Source: Caldilineaceae bacterium
GTDB taxonomy: Bacteria; Chloroflexota; Anaerolineae; Caldilineales; Caldilineaceae
Direction of reading: 5' to 3'
Length of the DNA stretch: 64,000 bases
NCBI GenBank assembly: GCA_020634815.1
Contig: JACKBA010000036.1
Span: 1-64,000 of the forward strand
The notes beneath the pieces were generated by a model. That model searched no databases. It saw only the letters and a list, made by a program, of their open reading frames with translations, and was not told where the DNA came from. Of this stretch, positions 51,701-59,267 are shown one piece after another. Position 1 is the stretch's first letter. Each line of letters starts with the position of its first letter. A program made the position numbers and the translations under genes.

Positions 51701-54700
51701 AAAAGTCGAGCCGAGCGCGGACACGGCATCCAGGGTCACCAACGTGTCGGAGTCATAGTTGGCGGTACATGTGGCGCCGCAGTTGATGCCGGCCGGCGAA
51801 CTTGTGACGTAGCCTGTCCCGTTACCGCTGCGTGCCACCGTCAGCGGATAGCGGATGCGCGTGTAATTGGCCGTCACTGTGGCGTCGCCGTGAATCGTCA
51901 GCGTGGCCGGATTTGCACTGCCGGTCAGGGCACCGGACCATTCGGTGAAACTCCATCCCGACGCGGGCGTCGCCGTTAGCGAGACGTCATCGCCGTCGTG
52001 ATAGGTGAGCTGCGCTGGATTGCGGGCGACCGTGCCGTTGGCGGAGACTATCGTCAGCGTGTACTCGTTTTGCGCATAGGTCACACCGGCCGTGTGATTG
52101 GCCGCCGGCATGGTGAGCGTGTTGCCCCCCGCGGTGCTGTTGTTGTCGGCGGTGCCGCTCCAGCCGGCGATGTGCCAGTGCGCGGCGGGGGCCGCGCCGC
52201 TGAGCGACACGGTTGCCCCGGCCAGATAGCTGCCCGAGGGACATCCGCTCGAATTCGACGGATCGGCCGCGGGATCGCTGCCTGACCCGGTGTGGGAGAG
52301 CGTCAGCGTGTAGCAGGCCGGCTGCGCGTTGGCGGTCGTAAAGCTCCAGATGGGGCTCGTCGCCTGCTTGTTGCCGTCGCTGGCCACGGCGTACCATTCA
52401 TAGGCGGTCCCATCGGCGAGGCCGTTCCAGGCGACGGTGGCATTGGCGCCCGCGGCGGCGCTGGCCGTGCCGATGACGCTGAAGGGGCCGCTGCTGCTCA
52501 TGGCGTAGGGTAGCGTGAAGTTGTTCTCGGTGACCTCGTTCGGATACTCCTTATTCTGCGTCGGCGAGTAGGTGGAGACGTAGATCAGGTTCTCCGCCGG
52601 CGAGAAGCGCATGATGCGCAGGTAGCCACTCTGCTGGCTGTCCACCGACTGATAGTCGGAGCGCAGGCTGTAGATGGTGTTGCCGTTGGTGCCGGCGTCG
52701 CTGCGCCGGCGCGCCACGTCGAGGTGCCCGCCCAGCATGAGGAAGAGATTGGCATTGCCCTTGAGTGCGTCGAAGATGGCGCTGCCCTGGGCGGAGAAGC
52801 TGGTCGCCGTCCCGCCGTTGAGCAGATTGTGGGTCACGAGGATCGCACGCCGGTTGCTGTACATCTGTATGATGGAGTTGGCCCACTGCAGCACCGGGTG
52901 CGAGGCGCTCGTCATGCCGTCGTCCATCTCGATGAACACGGCGACGAATTGCATGCCGCCGGCTTCGAAGAGCGTGTAGTAGTTGTCGAAGTCGCTCGTA
53001 CCGTAGCGGCCGCCATAGCTGGCCTGCACCGTCTTGCGCGTGGCGAACCGGGCGTTGAACTCCGCCGTGCTGGCCGGCGCGCCATCGTGGTTGCCGGCGA
53101 CCAGCCCATACGGGACGCCGCCGGTTGCCAGGATGTCATAGGCCGCGACGGCACGATCCCATTGTGTCGCATTCGTGCTGACATCGACGTTGTCGCCCAG
53201 GCTGGCGGCGTAAACGATGTTGCGCGTCGTCTTGTTCTCCACGATCCACTGCATCTGCGCGGTGTAGATGGCCGGGTAGGTAGACGCGTAGTATTGCGGG
53301 TCGGGGATGGCGATGAGCGTGAAGTCAGGCGCCGGCGGCGCGTTCTTGATGCGGCCGTAGAAGGTGACCGTCATCTCGTCGGCTTCGGGGTCGGTTACGT
53401 TGACCGTGAGGGCCGGCGGCTGGGTAACGTCTCCCGCACCATCGGCCGGCGCGACGAGGCTTGGTGCGTTCGGCGCCGCGTTGCGCAGGTCGAAGGGCGC
53501 ACCGGCGACCCAGGCGTAACCGCTGTTCGTGATCGTGCCGGGAATGCTGGCGCCGGCTGAGCTGTTTACCGTAGCGCCGGCGCCCTCGTTGAGTCCCCAG
53601 CGCGCGACAAGCCCGGATTGGGCGCCGGTCAGTTCGTCGTTGATCGCCGCCTGAATCTCGGCCTGCGAGCGCGCGTAATTCCAGACGCGCGCTTCGTCGA
53701 GCACGCCCTGGAAGTGGCCGAGCGGCGTATCATCGGTCCTGATCATTGCGCCCAGCGCGGCGCGTTGCGTCGTATCGCTGCGCGGCGCCTGGTTGACGGC
53801 CAGCGTGGTTTCCAGGCTGCCGTCCAGGTAGAGGCGCCAGGTCGTGCCGTCATAGGTGGCGGCGGCATGATGCCAGACGTTATTTGTGATCGGCGTCACG
53901 CCATAGACCGGGTGATTCGCCCCGGTGGCCATGTCCTCAAAATCGGCGGCCAGGACGTCATTGGCGTCGTCGATAACCAGCACCCAGTTGGCGTCGACGC
54001 TCGATCCTTCGGCTTCGGGCGCGCCGTGGGTGACCAGCGGGATGGCGTTGGCAATGCCACCGTTTCCGGTCGTGTTTGGCGTGCCCGCACCTGTGCGTCT
54101 GAACCACGTCTCGATGGTGAATTGCGGCAGGTCGAGCGCGGCCGGGTCGCCAAAAGTAACGTAGGCGGTGGCGCTGCCGAAGTCAAGGCCATAGCCCGGC
54201 GCGGCAGCGGTCGACGTGCAGGCGACATTGCTGAAGCCCGATGCACCGCCGCCATTTTCGGCGTAGGCGCGGTAACAATAGGCGGTTGCGGCGGCAAGCC
54301 CGCCATCGTCGAATACGCTCACGTCAGGACCAACCGTTCCGATCGGCGCAAAGGTCGTGCCGTTGTCGCTCGAGCGCTCAATCGCGAAACCGGTCTCGTT
54401 GTTGGCGTTGTCCTGCCACTGTAAGTAGATCTGGTCGCTGGAGGTGGGGGCGACAATCAGGTTTGACGGCGTAGTGGGCCGCAGAATATCAAATGGCGCG
54501 CCGGGCGCCCAGGTCGGGCCATTGGTCAGCGTGCCATTGGCACTAGGCGCGGTCGAGTCGGCGATGGTCGTGCCGCTGCCTTCATTCATCCCCCAACGCC
54601 CGATCAGCCCGGCGCCGTCGGTCAGTTCGACATTGATGGTGCTCTGAATCTCACCCTGCGAGCGCGCCACGTTCCACACACGCGCCTCGTCGATGGTGCC

Positions 54701-56419
54701 GGCAAAGAAGCCGGTTGAAAGTTGCCCCGTGGAGCCGATGCCGGCCGCCAGACCCGCGTGCTGGATACTCGTCGCTTCCGGCGTGGCGTTTGGACAGGTC
54801 GTGACTGCGGCGTTCAGAGTCTCACGGCTGCCGTCCAGATAGAGTTCCCAGCAACTGCCGTTGTAGGTCGCCGCAATGTGGTGCCACTCGCCGACCGCGA
54901 TCGTCGTGCTGCCCCAGGCCGGGTGGTTGCCACCGGTCGCCGCGTCCTCGAAGTCGGCGCCGACCACGCCCGTGCTGGTCACGCCGAGGAAATAGTTCAT
55001 GTTGATATTCGCCGGAGTTTCTCCCTGCCCCATCCCCTTGGTCAATACGGGATAGGCCAGCGGTCGCCCGCCACTCCCATCCAGACCGTCTGTGCCGGTG
55101 GTCATGGTGGCGCCGCCCGCCTCGCGCTTGATCCACGCTTCGAGCGTAAAGGTTGCTGCGTTGAGATTCGGCCCAAAGGTGACATAGTCGTTGGCGCCGT
55201 CGAAGCGCAGCGCAGCACCCAGGCTCTCCAGCGGCGTGGCGCTCACCTCATTCGACGCCACCGAAGCGTTTGTACTCGTGTCGACGGCGGTCACGACATA
55301 GTAGTATGGCGTGCCATTGGTCAAACCGCCGTCGCTGTAACTTGTGCCCGTCACCAAGGTTGCGCCGTTGACAGGGCCGGTGAGTGGGACCGACGGCGCC
55401 GTGCTGCGATAGACGTTATAGCCGGCAATATCCGGGTCAGGCGGCGCCGTCCAGCTCAGGGCGACAGCGGCGCTGCGCGGCGTGGCAGTCAGCGCCGTCG
55501 GCGCGGCGGGAGGGATCAGATCGGGCATGGGGAAGCCGGCTACCCACAAGGGACCGTTGGTCAACGTGCCATTGGGGTTGCCAACGACCGAGTTCGCCGC
55601 CGCCGTGCCTGTGCCTTCATTCATGCCCCATCGCCCGAGTAGTCCGGCGCCACCGGTCAGTTCGGCATTCATGCTGGCCTGGATTTCAGCCTGCGTGCGC
55701 ACCACGTTCCAGATGCGCACTTCGTCGAGGACGCCGACAAAGTAGCCGGCCGCGGCGCCGGTCGACGTCATGGCTGTGCCCAGGCCGGCATGTTGTATGC
55801 TATCCCAGCGCGGGTAGCGAGTGGCACCCGTATCGATCGTGGCACCGTCCTGGACGCCGTTCAAATAGAAGCGCCAGTAGCGCCCATCAAAAGTGACGGC
55901 CGCGTGATACCACACATTGTTCTGAATGACAGTGGTGCCGCGTGCCGGGTAATTCTGACCGCCCTGCGTCGCGTTGCTCGTCGTAGCAGGACAGCCCGTC
56001 TGCGCTCGCGCGCACTCTTCGAAATCGGCGGCCAGGACGCCGGTGGTATCGATACCAAAGAAATAGTTCATGTCGACGTTTGAGTTTTCAGCCTCGCCAC
56101 GCCCCTTTGTGACCAGAGGAATTGCCGCAGCCAAGCCCCCAGTACCGGTTGAAGCGGTAGCACCCGTGCCCGTGCGCTTGAACCAAGTCTCAATCGTGAA
56201 TACCTGGGCGCCGAGGCTGGCAGCCGTGCCAAAGGTGACGTAGTCGTTCGTCCCGTCAAATTGCAGCGCCGTGCCCGCCGGCGCGGCGTTTGCCGGCTGC
56301 ATCCCAAGCATTGCAACGATGAGGATTAGAATCATGGCGAGGCGCCAGGCAAGCGTTCTTCGTGCACGCTGGGTGCGTCGGATCGAGCCCGGTGTTGCGA
56401 GAAGATGGTTTGTAGACAT
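45161..56419 (-). CDS. Giant secreted multidomain surface protein (N-terminal 3,700 residues)
   Basis: The ATG at 56419 follows a strong GGGGGAG site; the earlier frame start at 56518 is not needed. The signal peptide is long (n-region ~30 residues, then LAMILILIVAMLGMQPANA). Domains in order: LamG (~47-290), Fn3, LamG, Fn3, LamG to ~980; a calcineurin-like metallophosphoesterase (~1025-1290; IPDPQYY, LGDNVD, GNHD, VTHNLL, GGHLD); InlB/bacterial-repeat domains (~1365-1780; repeated WSG.GC.GTG.CQVTMD.AKSVTA.FT); an unassigned beta-rich region; DUF11 (~2210-2340); LamG (~2345-2560); then cadherin-like repeats. The correct frame is lost near 45.43 kb, so the last ~90 residues are not genuine. 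With 43992-45422 the intact protein would be about 4,140 residues. A role in adhesion or extracellular phosphoester cleavage is inferred. Confidence 0.88.
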   Translation of the reverse strand: MSTNHLLATPGSIRRTQRARRTLAWRLAMILILIVAMLGMQPANAAPAGTALQFDGTNDYVTFGTAASLGAQVFTIETWFKRTGTGATASTGTGGLAAAIPLVTKGRGEAENSNVDMNYFFGIDTTGVLAADFEECARAQTGCPATTSNATQGGQNYPARGTTVIQNNVWYHAAVTFDGRYWRFYLNGVQDGATIDTGATRYPRWDSIQHAGLGTAMTSTGAAAGYFVGVLDEVRIWNVVRTQAEIQASMNAELTGGAGLLGRWGMNEGTGTAAANSVVGNPNGTLTNGPLWVAGFPMPDLIPPAAPTALTATPRSAAVALSWTAPPDPDIAGYNVYRSTAPSVPLTGPVNGATLVTGTSYSDGGLTNGTPYYYVVTAVDTSTNASVASNEVSATPLESLGAALRFDGANDYVTFGPNLNAATFTLEAWIKREAGGATMTTGTDGLDGSGGRPLAYPVLTKGMGQGETPANINMNYFLGVTSTGVVGADFEDAATGGNHPAWGSTTIAVGEWHHIAATYNGSCWELYLDGSRETLNAAVTTCPNATPEATSIQHAGLAAGIGSTGQLSTGFFAGTIDEARVWNVARSQGEIQSTINVELTDGAGLIGRWGMNEGSGTTIADSTAPSANGTLTNGPTWAPGAPFDILRPTTPSNLIVAPTSSDQIYLQWQDNANNETGFAIERSSDNGTTFAPIGTVGPDVSVFDDGGLAAATAYCYRAYAENGGGASGFSNVACTSTAAAPGYGLDFGSATAYVTFGDPAALDLPQFTIETWFRRTGAGTPNTTGNGGIANAIPLVTHGAPEAEGSSVDANWVLVIDDANDVLAADFEDMATGANHPVYGVTPITNNVWHHAAATYDGTTWRLYLDGSLETTLAVNQAPRSDTTQRAALGAMIRTDDTPLGHFQGVLDEARVWNYARSQAEIQAAINDELTGAQSGLVARWGLNEGAGATVNSSAGASIPGTITNSGYAWVAGAPFDLRNAAPNAPSLVAPADGAGDVTQPPALTVNVTDPEADEMTVTFYGRIKNAPPAPDFTLIAIPDPQYYASTYPAIYTAQMQWIVENKTTRNIVYAASLGDNVDVSTNATQWDRAVAAYDILATGGVPYGLVAGNHDGAPASTAEFNARFATRKTVQASYGGRYGTSDFDNYYTLFEAGGMQFVAVFIEMDDGMTSASHPVLQWANSIIQMYSNRRAILVTHNLLNGGTATSFSAQGSAIFDALKGNANLFLMLGGHLDVARRRSDAGTNGNTIYSLRSDYQSVDSQQSGYLRIMRFSPAENLIYVSTYSPTQNKEYPNEVTENNFTLPYAMSSSGPFSVIGTASAAAGANATVAWNGLADGTAYEWYAVASDGNKQATSPIWSFTTANAQPACYTLTLSHTGSGSDPAADPSNSSGCPSGSYLAGATVSLSGAAPAAHWHIAGWSGTADNNSTAGGNTLTMPAANHTAGVTYAQNEYTLTIVSANGTVARNPAQLTYHDGDDVSLTATPASGWSFTEWSGALTGSANPATLTIHGDATVTANYTRIRYPLTVARSGNGTGYVTSSPAGINCGATCTANYDSDTLVTLDAVSALGSTFSGWSGEGCTGTGACQVTMDGAKSVTANFTLGTNVLSVSLAGSGGGSVSSYPAGIVCGADCSEDYGYNALVSLTATPDSTSTFDGWSGAGCSGTGTCQVTMDAAKSVTATFTRITYLLTVNKLGAGSGTVSSTPPVINCGATCTATLVKDSQITLAAAAASGSTFLGWAGSCFGTDPCVVTMDNAKSVSASFALVQYTISGNAGQPGAILTYTGGSVTADGSGVYAITVPAGWSGSVTPALAGYLFTPPSRSYTNVAADQPAQDFSAAPVIPPPSGLTCATLEPKPATASTGEKPQSKVWTHEGAWYAVFPTSAAGASSSGTWLWQLQGTVWNEVIKLSDRTDTKADVRVVGNLAHILLYADSNTQLVTAAYSGGSYQPWTLRPAAVNLPLPNSEVATIDVDSTGKMWLATRTGAGEIVVYHSDSPYATWSGPVVLDTGAIGNDDIEVVTALPNGTVGVLWSNQNTRRFGFRVHVDGADPVAWSANELPAAGSAFDNVGAGMADDHLNVAVAADSTLYAAVKTGYDTAGYPKIALLVRRPTGVWDSLYGIDEAGTRPLILLDESHGTLTLIYTSSEGYNPIVYRQSTTQTIAFGSRTTLRSGAFNDVSSMKANYSSEFVVLYSSSSEVAGQLCAPTPASGADLSITKSDGRTLVRPNDALVYTIVATNNGPQAVTGATVADPLPAALANATWTCSGSGGATCPASGAGSIDAVVNLPTGGAVTFRLTATVDLGARGTIENRASVAAPAGIGDPLPGNNQAVDLDTIVAGGVACDPAPGLVACWPMEENGGPALIDGSGNLNDAALYGTPAWVAGKVGSYALDINGTSQYALAADDDTLDPTGPLSLIAWIRPEQYATQDIIKKATNGGTNGYELSLATTKADASSRKVFFRINQVTSGDTYRINSATEYPIDGSWMHVAATFDGTTMRLYINSVLESSMELPAGTTIAANNLPVGIGAQSDGQRWFMGWLDEARIYSRALSLEEIQDLYGNRPPVAADDAYATDEDTPLSVAAPGVLGNDSDANNSALTAVKVTDPAQGTLALAADGSFTYTPAANFNGSDSFTYRASDGQADSNVATVRITIAAVNDAPTANAQSVTTAEDTPLAISLTGSDIDGDSLTFAVATPPQNGTLSGTAPNLTYTPAANFNGSDSFTFQASDGTATSAPATVAISVTPVNDAPSATAQSVTTAEDTPLAVTLAGSDIDGDSLTFAVVTPPQNGTLSGTAPDLIYTPAANFNGSDSFAFTADDGTATSAPATVTIGVTPVNDAPIATAQSVTTDEDTPLAVTLAGSDIDGDSLTFAVVTPPQNGTLSGTAPDLTYTPAANFNGSDSFTFAADDGTDTSAPATVVIGVTPVNDAPGATAQSVTTDEDTPLAITLTGSDIDGDSLTFAVVTPPQNGTLSGTAPDLTYTPAANFYGSDSFTFTASDGTATSAPATVTIGVTPVNDAPAATPQSVTTAEDTPLAITLAGSDVDGGPLTFAVVTPPQNGTLSGTAPDLTYTPTANFNGSDSFTFTASDGTATSAPAIVTVSVTPVNDAPTATPQSATTAEDTPLAITLAGSDIDGDSLTFAVATPPQNGTLSGTAPNLTYTPAANFNGSDSFTFVANDGTATSAPATVAIDVTPVNDAPSATAQSVTTAEDTPLAITLAGSDIDGDALTFAVATPPQNGTLSGTAPNLTYTPAPNFSGSDSFTFTASDGAATSNIATVTISVTPVNDVPVAAPDVYATDEDTPLTVAAPGVLGNDGDVDGDALSATQLTDPAHGTLSFNSDGSFTYAPEALFNGTDTFTYQAGDGSTTSAETTVSINVASINNAPACTDSTVSTAEDTAISITLTCTDVDSNALGYVVVTPPQHGTLSGTAPNLTYTPAANYHGGDSFTFAASDGAATSNIATVTIGVTPVNDAPVATAQAVVTAEDTPLAITLAGSDIDGDSLTFAVAIPPQHGTLSGTAPNLTYTPAANYNGSDSFTFAASDGAAISNIATVAINVTPVNDAPVATAQVVATAEDTPLAITLAGSDIDGDSLTFAVATPPQHGTLSGTAPNLTYTPAANFNGSDSFIATVAINVTARRAPPSAPRRHVITISVTPVNDASPWSPQNTCSVGHHRRGHAACQSPSPAATSTATRSPSPSSHRRRTARSAAPRRISPTRPRPTSTAATASPSRPATAAPSATSPPSPSA
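45362..45540 (-). other. Scrambled repeat junction with frameshifts
   Basis: Here the 270-bp repeat pattern is broken. After GSDSF about 36 bases are missing, two partial copies of the TVAINVT / ITISVTPVNDA strand are juxtaposed, and at about 45365 one extra base (CTTGCCAGTCACC against the usual CTTGCC-TCACC) shifts the frame. Three different frames carry the coding signal over about 180 bases. This is either real decay or, more likely, an assembly error at a collapsed repeat. Confidence 0.75.
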
Positions 56420-56937
56420 GGCTCCCCCTTGGATGAGAAGGTCCGGTTTTCTCTTGTGACTTGTAGAGAATTGGTTATGTGCGCGGCCCGCCAACGGGAC
56501 ACGCTGCCTACTGCACACCAGGCTGTGCGGAGGATAGTGATGGCGTCAAAGCAAGGAACCGCGACGCGCGGCGGGTAGGACGAGCGGACCCGGGAGAAAC
56601 GCATGCGCCACAGCGTCTATCCGTCAATGCCGGTGCATATGATGTGGGGTGCCGGCCCGCGATTATTGGGAGGCAGATGCCAAGCCTATTCCTGGCCGGT
56701 GCCAGAATGCTTGAACGCTTTTCCCGGGAAACCGGGAGTTGGGTTGAGTCTGGAATTCAACGCGGCCGGCGAGGATAGCCGTTGGTGCTGTCGGGAAGAC
56801 ACGCCGGACGCGCTGTGTGTGCTTGAACAATTGTCGCGCAATTCACAAGCAGAATTGCTTACAGTTTCGTGTCAGAAATCTATCGATTCGCTTGCGTTGC
56901 TTTACGGGATGGCTGGCAATGACTTATGCGTTTGATC
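56420..56937. other. Gene-free region upstream of the giant surface protein
   Basis: 518 bases with lower GC than the surroundings, especially 56810-56900. It must contain the promoter of the giant gene on the minus strand. I see no convincing coding frame, RNA gene, consensus promoter or strong inverted repeat here. Confidence 0.5.
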
Positions 56938-57477
56938 TCATGCGGAGGCAACCAACGCAGCAAAGTGCCGCTGATAGAACTCCTCCGCGCTCAACGCCGT
57001 GCTGTCGATGATCCATCCGTCCTCAAAATAATCTGAGTCCAGACAGGACAACTGGTGCCGGGCATGCGCCCGCTGCGCAGTTTCGTCGCGATCCCATTGC
57101 CAGCCGCGCCGCTGTTTGCGCGCCCAGATCGCGTCGTCGGACGCGCGCAACAGGCGCGTGATCACCTCGATGCAGCGCGCGAGCAGTTCCTCGCGGTAGA
57201 AGATTACCGGCAGGGGCGGGTTGCGGTAGAGGATGAACTCCAGCACGACATTGTTACCCGCCGCCACCTCGCGCTCGATCTGCGCCAGCGTCTGCGCCTG
57301 GACGATGGCTTCCTCCTCCGGCGTTCTCGGCTCCTCGGCGGGATGCCCCGCTTTGATGGTTACCCAGGCATCGTCTTCGGAGATCAGCACCCAGCCGGCG
57401 TTCTGGGCGATCCGCTGCGCCGTGGTCGTCTTGCCCACACCGGCCGGCCCGGCGATCAGAATCACTTTGCCTGTCAT
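56938..57477 (-). CDS. P-loop kinase-like ATPase (AAA_33/shikimate-kinase-like)
   Basis: 179 residues. The N terminus is a P-loop, MTGKVILIAGPAGVGKTTTAQRIA, followed by VLISEDDAWVTIK and, after a lid-like middle, LRASDDAIWARKQRRGWQWDRDETAQRAHARHQL and a C-terminal DGWIIDSTALSAEEFYQRHF. This is the order of small zeta-toxin/gluconate-kinase/AAA_33 type kinases, which phosphorylate small molecules or tRNA ends. No specific substrate can be named. The gene lies between the surface protein and a lipoprotein gene, with its own strand neighbours unrelated. Confidence 0.75.
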   Translation of the reverse strand: MTGKVILIAGPAGVGKTTTAQRIAQNAGWVLISEDDAWVTIKAGHPAEEPRTPEEEAIVQAQTLAQIEREVAAGNNVVLEFILYRNPPLPVIFYREELLARCIEVITRLLRASDDAIWARKQRRGWQWDRDETAQRAHARHQLSCLDSDYFEDGWIIDSTALSAEEFYQRHFAALVASA

Positions 57478-57669
57478 TTTTTCTTCCTCCTTGCGCCATC
57501 CTGGAAGACGCTGCCCATGCGGCGGAACGCGTGGCTATGTCGTTTTGTACCCCTCTTTCTCCGCGAAGGGGTACCCACCGGCACACGTTTTGCTGTTCAA
57601 TTTAATTGTCGATGCATCGTAGGAGATTCTGCAATCAGGCATACCCCAATCTGAAAAGGAGAGACAACG

Positions 57670-58581
57670 ATGGTACGCACTTACAGGCTGATCGGGCTGT
57701 TGCTGCTGGCCGCGCTGCTGCTCAGCGCCTGCCAGCCCGTCGTGGCCCAGACGCAGGCGCCGCCCTCCGGCGAAGAGGTGACGGCGGCCGTCAACGCGAT
57801 CTGGGATGAATACGAAGCCAGCTTGCTGGCCGGCGATGTCGACCGCTGGATCGCGCAGTGGATGGACGACGGCGTGCAGATGCCGCCGGACATGCCGCCG
57901 CGCGTGGGTAAAGAGACGATCTATGCGGCGGTCAGCGGCTTCCTCAGCGGGTACGAGTACACCGATTTCGTCATCGACAACGAGGATGCCGTGGCCAGCG
58001 GCGACATGGCCTTTGCCCGCGGTACCTATGCGGCCTCCTTTGCGGCCAAGGGTGGCGGCGATCCGATGAGTGTCGAAGGCAAATACATGACCATCTTGCG
58101 CCGGCAGGAGGATGGAAGCTGGAAGATCTACCGTGACATCTTCAACTCGAATGTGCCGCCTGCGCCCGCGGCGGCACCAACGACAGACGTTGCAGCAGTG
58201 GCAGAGGCCATCGACGCCGTCTGGCGTGAATACGAGGCCAGCCAGATAGCCGGTGACCCCGACCGCTGGATCGCACTCTGGGCCGAAGATGGCGTGCAAT
58301 TGCCGCCTGGGTCGCCCCCGGTAGTAGGGAAAGCGGCGATCGATGCGCGCGACCGCAGCGATCTGGAAGTCAACGACTACAGCCAATTCGTCATCACTAA
58401 CAAAGAAGTGGAAGTGAATGGTGACCTGGCCTTCGCACGCGGCGACTTCATGGTAACCGTTGCGCCCAAGAGTGGCGGCGATCCCATGGACTTCCAGGGC
58501 AAGTACATGACGATCTTCCGCCAGCAGCCCGATGGCTCGTGGAAGATCTACCGGGACATCTTCAACCCGAGCGCGCCATAA
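57670..58581 (+). CDS. Lipoprotein with two SnoaL/DUF4440-like domains
   Basis: 303 residues. The signal ends in the lipobox LLLSAC (lipid-modified Cys ~21). Two homologous NTF2-like domains follow (residues ~35-160 and ~175-300): IWDEYEASLLAGDVDRWIAQWMDDGVQMPP versus VWREYEASQIAGDPDRWIALWAEDGVQLPP, each ending GSWKIYRDIFN. This is the cone-shaped fold of SnoaL/DUF4440 proteins, several of which bind small ligands. The two copies are about 55% identical in the core, indicating a fairly recent duplication. An AAAGGAG ribosome site precedes the ATG. Ligand unknown; anchored outside the membrane. Confidence 0.85.
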   Translation: MVRTYRLIGLLLLAALLLSACQPVVAQTQAPPSGEEVTAAVNAIWDEYEASLLAGDVDRWIAQWMDDGVQMPPDMPPRVGKETIYAAVSGFLSGYEYTDFVIDNEDAVASGDMAFARGTYAASFAAKGGGDPMSVEGKYMTILRRQEDGSWKIYRDIFNSNVPPAPAAAPTTDVAAVAEAIDAVWREYEASQIAGDPDRWIALWAEDGVQLPPGSPPVVGKAAIDARDRSDLEVNDYSQFVITNKEVEVNGDLAFARGDFMVTVAPKSGGDPMDFQGKYMTIFRQQPDGSWKIYRDIFNPSAP

Positions 58582-58612
58582 TCTGAACCCCGATCGATCG
58601 GCATAGCCGATC

Positions 58613-58676
58613 ATGGTCACGCTGAGAGAATCCTTCCGTTGTCCACAGGCACACCAGGTTCTCTCGGCGTGACCAT
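58613..58676 (+). repeat. 18-bp inverted repeat between two NTF2-like genes
   Basis: Arms at 58613-58630 and 58659-58676 (beginning ATGGTCACGC) are complementary with one G:U pair, spaced by 28 bases. It lies between the lipoprotein gene and the ester-cyclase-like gene and could be a terminator or processing hairpin. Confidence 0.6.
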
Positions 58677-58698
58677 CCTCTAGTGGAAGGAAAGGACC

Positions 58699-59118
58699 AT
58701 GTCCGCGGCAAATAAGGCAATCCTGCAAAGGTTCTTCGCCGAGGTCTACAACGTAGGTGACTTGCATGTTGCAGACGAGCTGGTCGCCGCCGACTACATC
58801 AGCCACAACCCCGCGCCGGGCGAAGCGCCGGGACGAGAAGGGCTCAAGGCCTTCGTTGCCTATCTACGCCGCGCCTTTGCCGACCTCCACGTCACCATCG
58901 AAGCGCAGGTGGCCGAAGGGGACAGGGTCGCCACGCGCTACACGATCCGCGGCAGGCAGGCAGGCGAGTTTGCCGGCTTTCCCCCGACCGGCAAACTCGT
59001 CACCGTCACCGCCATCAGCATGCACCGCTTCGCCGATGGCCAAATCCAGGAAAGCTGGCTCAACTGGGACATGCTGGGATTGATACGGCAGTTGGCGTCA
59101 GATGAACTGATCCGATGA
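58699..59118 (+). CDS. SnoaL-like ester cyclase / NTF2-like protein
   Basis: 139 residues. The pattern ILQRFFAEVYNVGDLHVADELVAADYISHNPAPG, GLKAFVAYLRRAFADLHVTIEAQVAEGDRVATRYTIRGRQAGEFAGFPPTGKLVTVTAISMHRFADGQIQESW is typical of the SnoaL-like polyketide cyclase/ester cyclase family (YVSHNPAPG, the invariant HN, and the FPPTG/W positions). Family members are mostly of unknown substrate. It follows the duplicated NTF2-like lipoprotein by 117 bases, so two NTF2-fold proteins are neighbours; they differ in length and localisation (this one has no signal peptide). A GGAAGGAAAGG region provides the ribosome site. Confidence 0.85.
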   Translation: MSAANKAILQRFFAEVYNVGDLHVADELVAADYISHNPAPGEAPGREGLKAFVAYLRRAFADLHVTIEAQVAEGDRVATRYTIRGRQAGEFAGFPPTGKLVTVTAISMHRFADGQIQESWLNWDMLGLIRQLASDELIR

Positions 59119-59218
59119 CAAGCAAGACTTGTACCGGTCCTGGGGTAAAGAGGACCCCAGCCCCCCGCGTCCCGATAGTGCTGGGTAATGCACGGCACGC
59201 CCCTTCACACCGGAAGTA

Positions 59219-59227
59219 TGGTATAGT
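59219..59227 (+). promoter_or_regulatory. Extended -10 element before the DUF4058 gene
   Basis: TGG plus TATAGT (59222-59227) is an extended -10 element 40 bases before the DUF4058 ATG. No good -35 is visible. Confidence 0.4.
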
Positions 59228-59267
59228 CATCACGAACGGTTTCCGAGTGGTTGGAACAGGCGAGCGT

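Noticed and set aside
59140..59160. Small hairpin (CTGGGGT/ACCCCAG) before DUF4058 as a terminator
   Set aside because: Only 7 bp with no T-tract; too weak to annotate.
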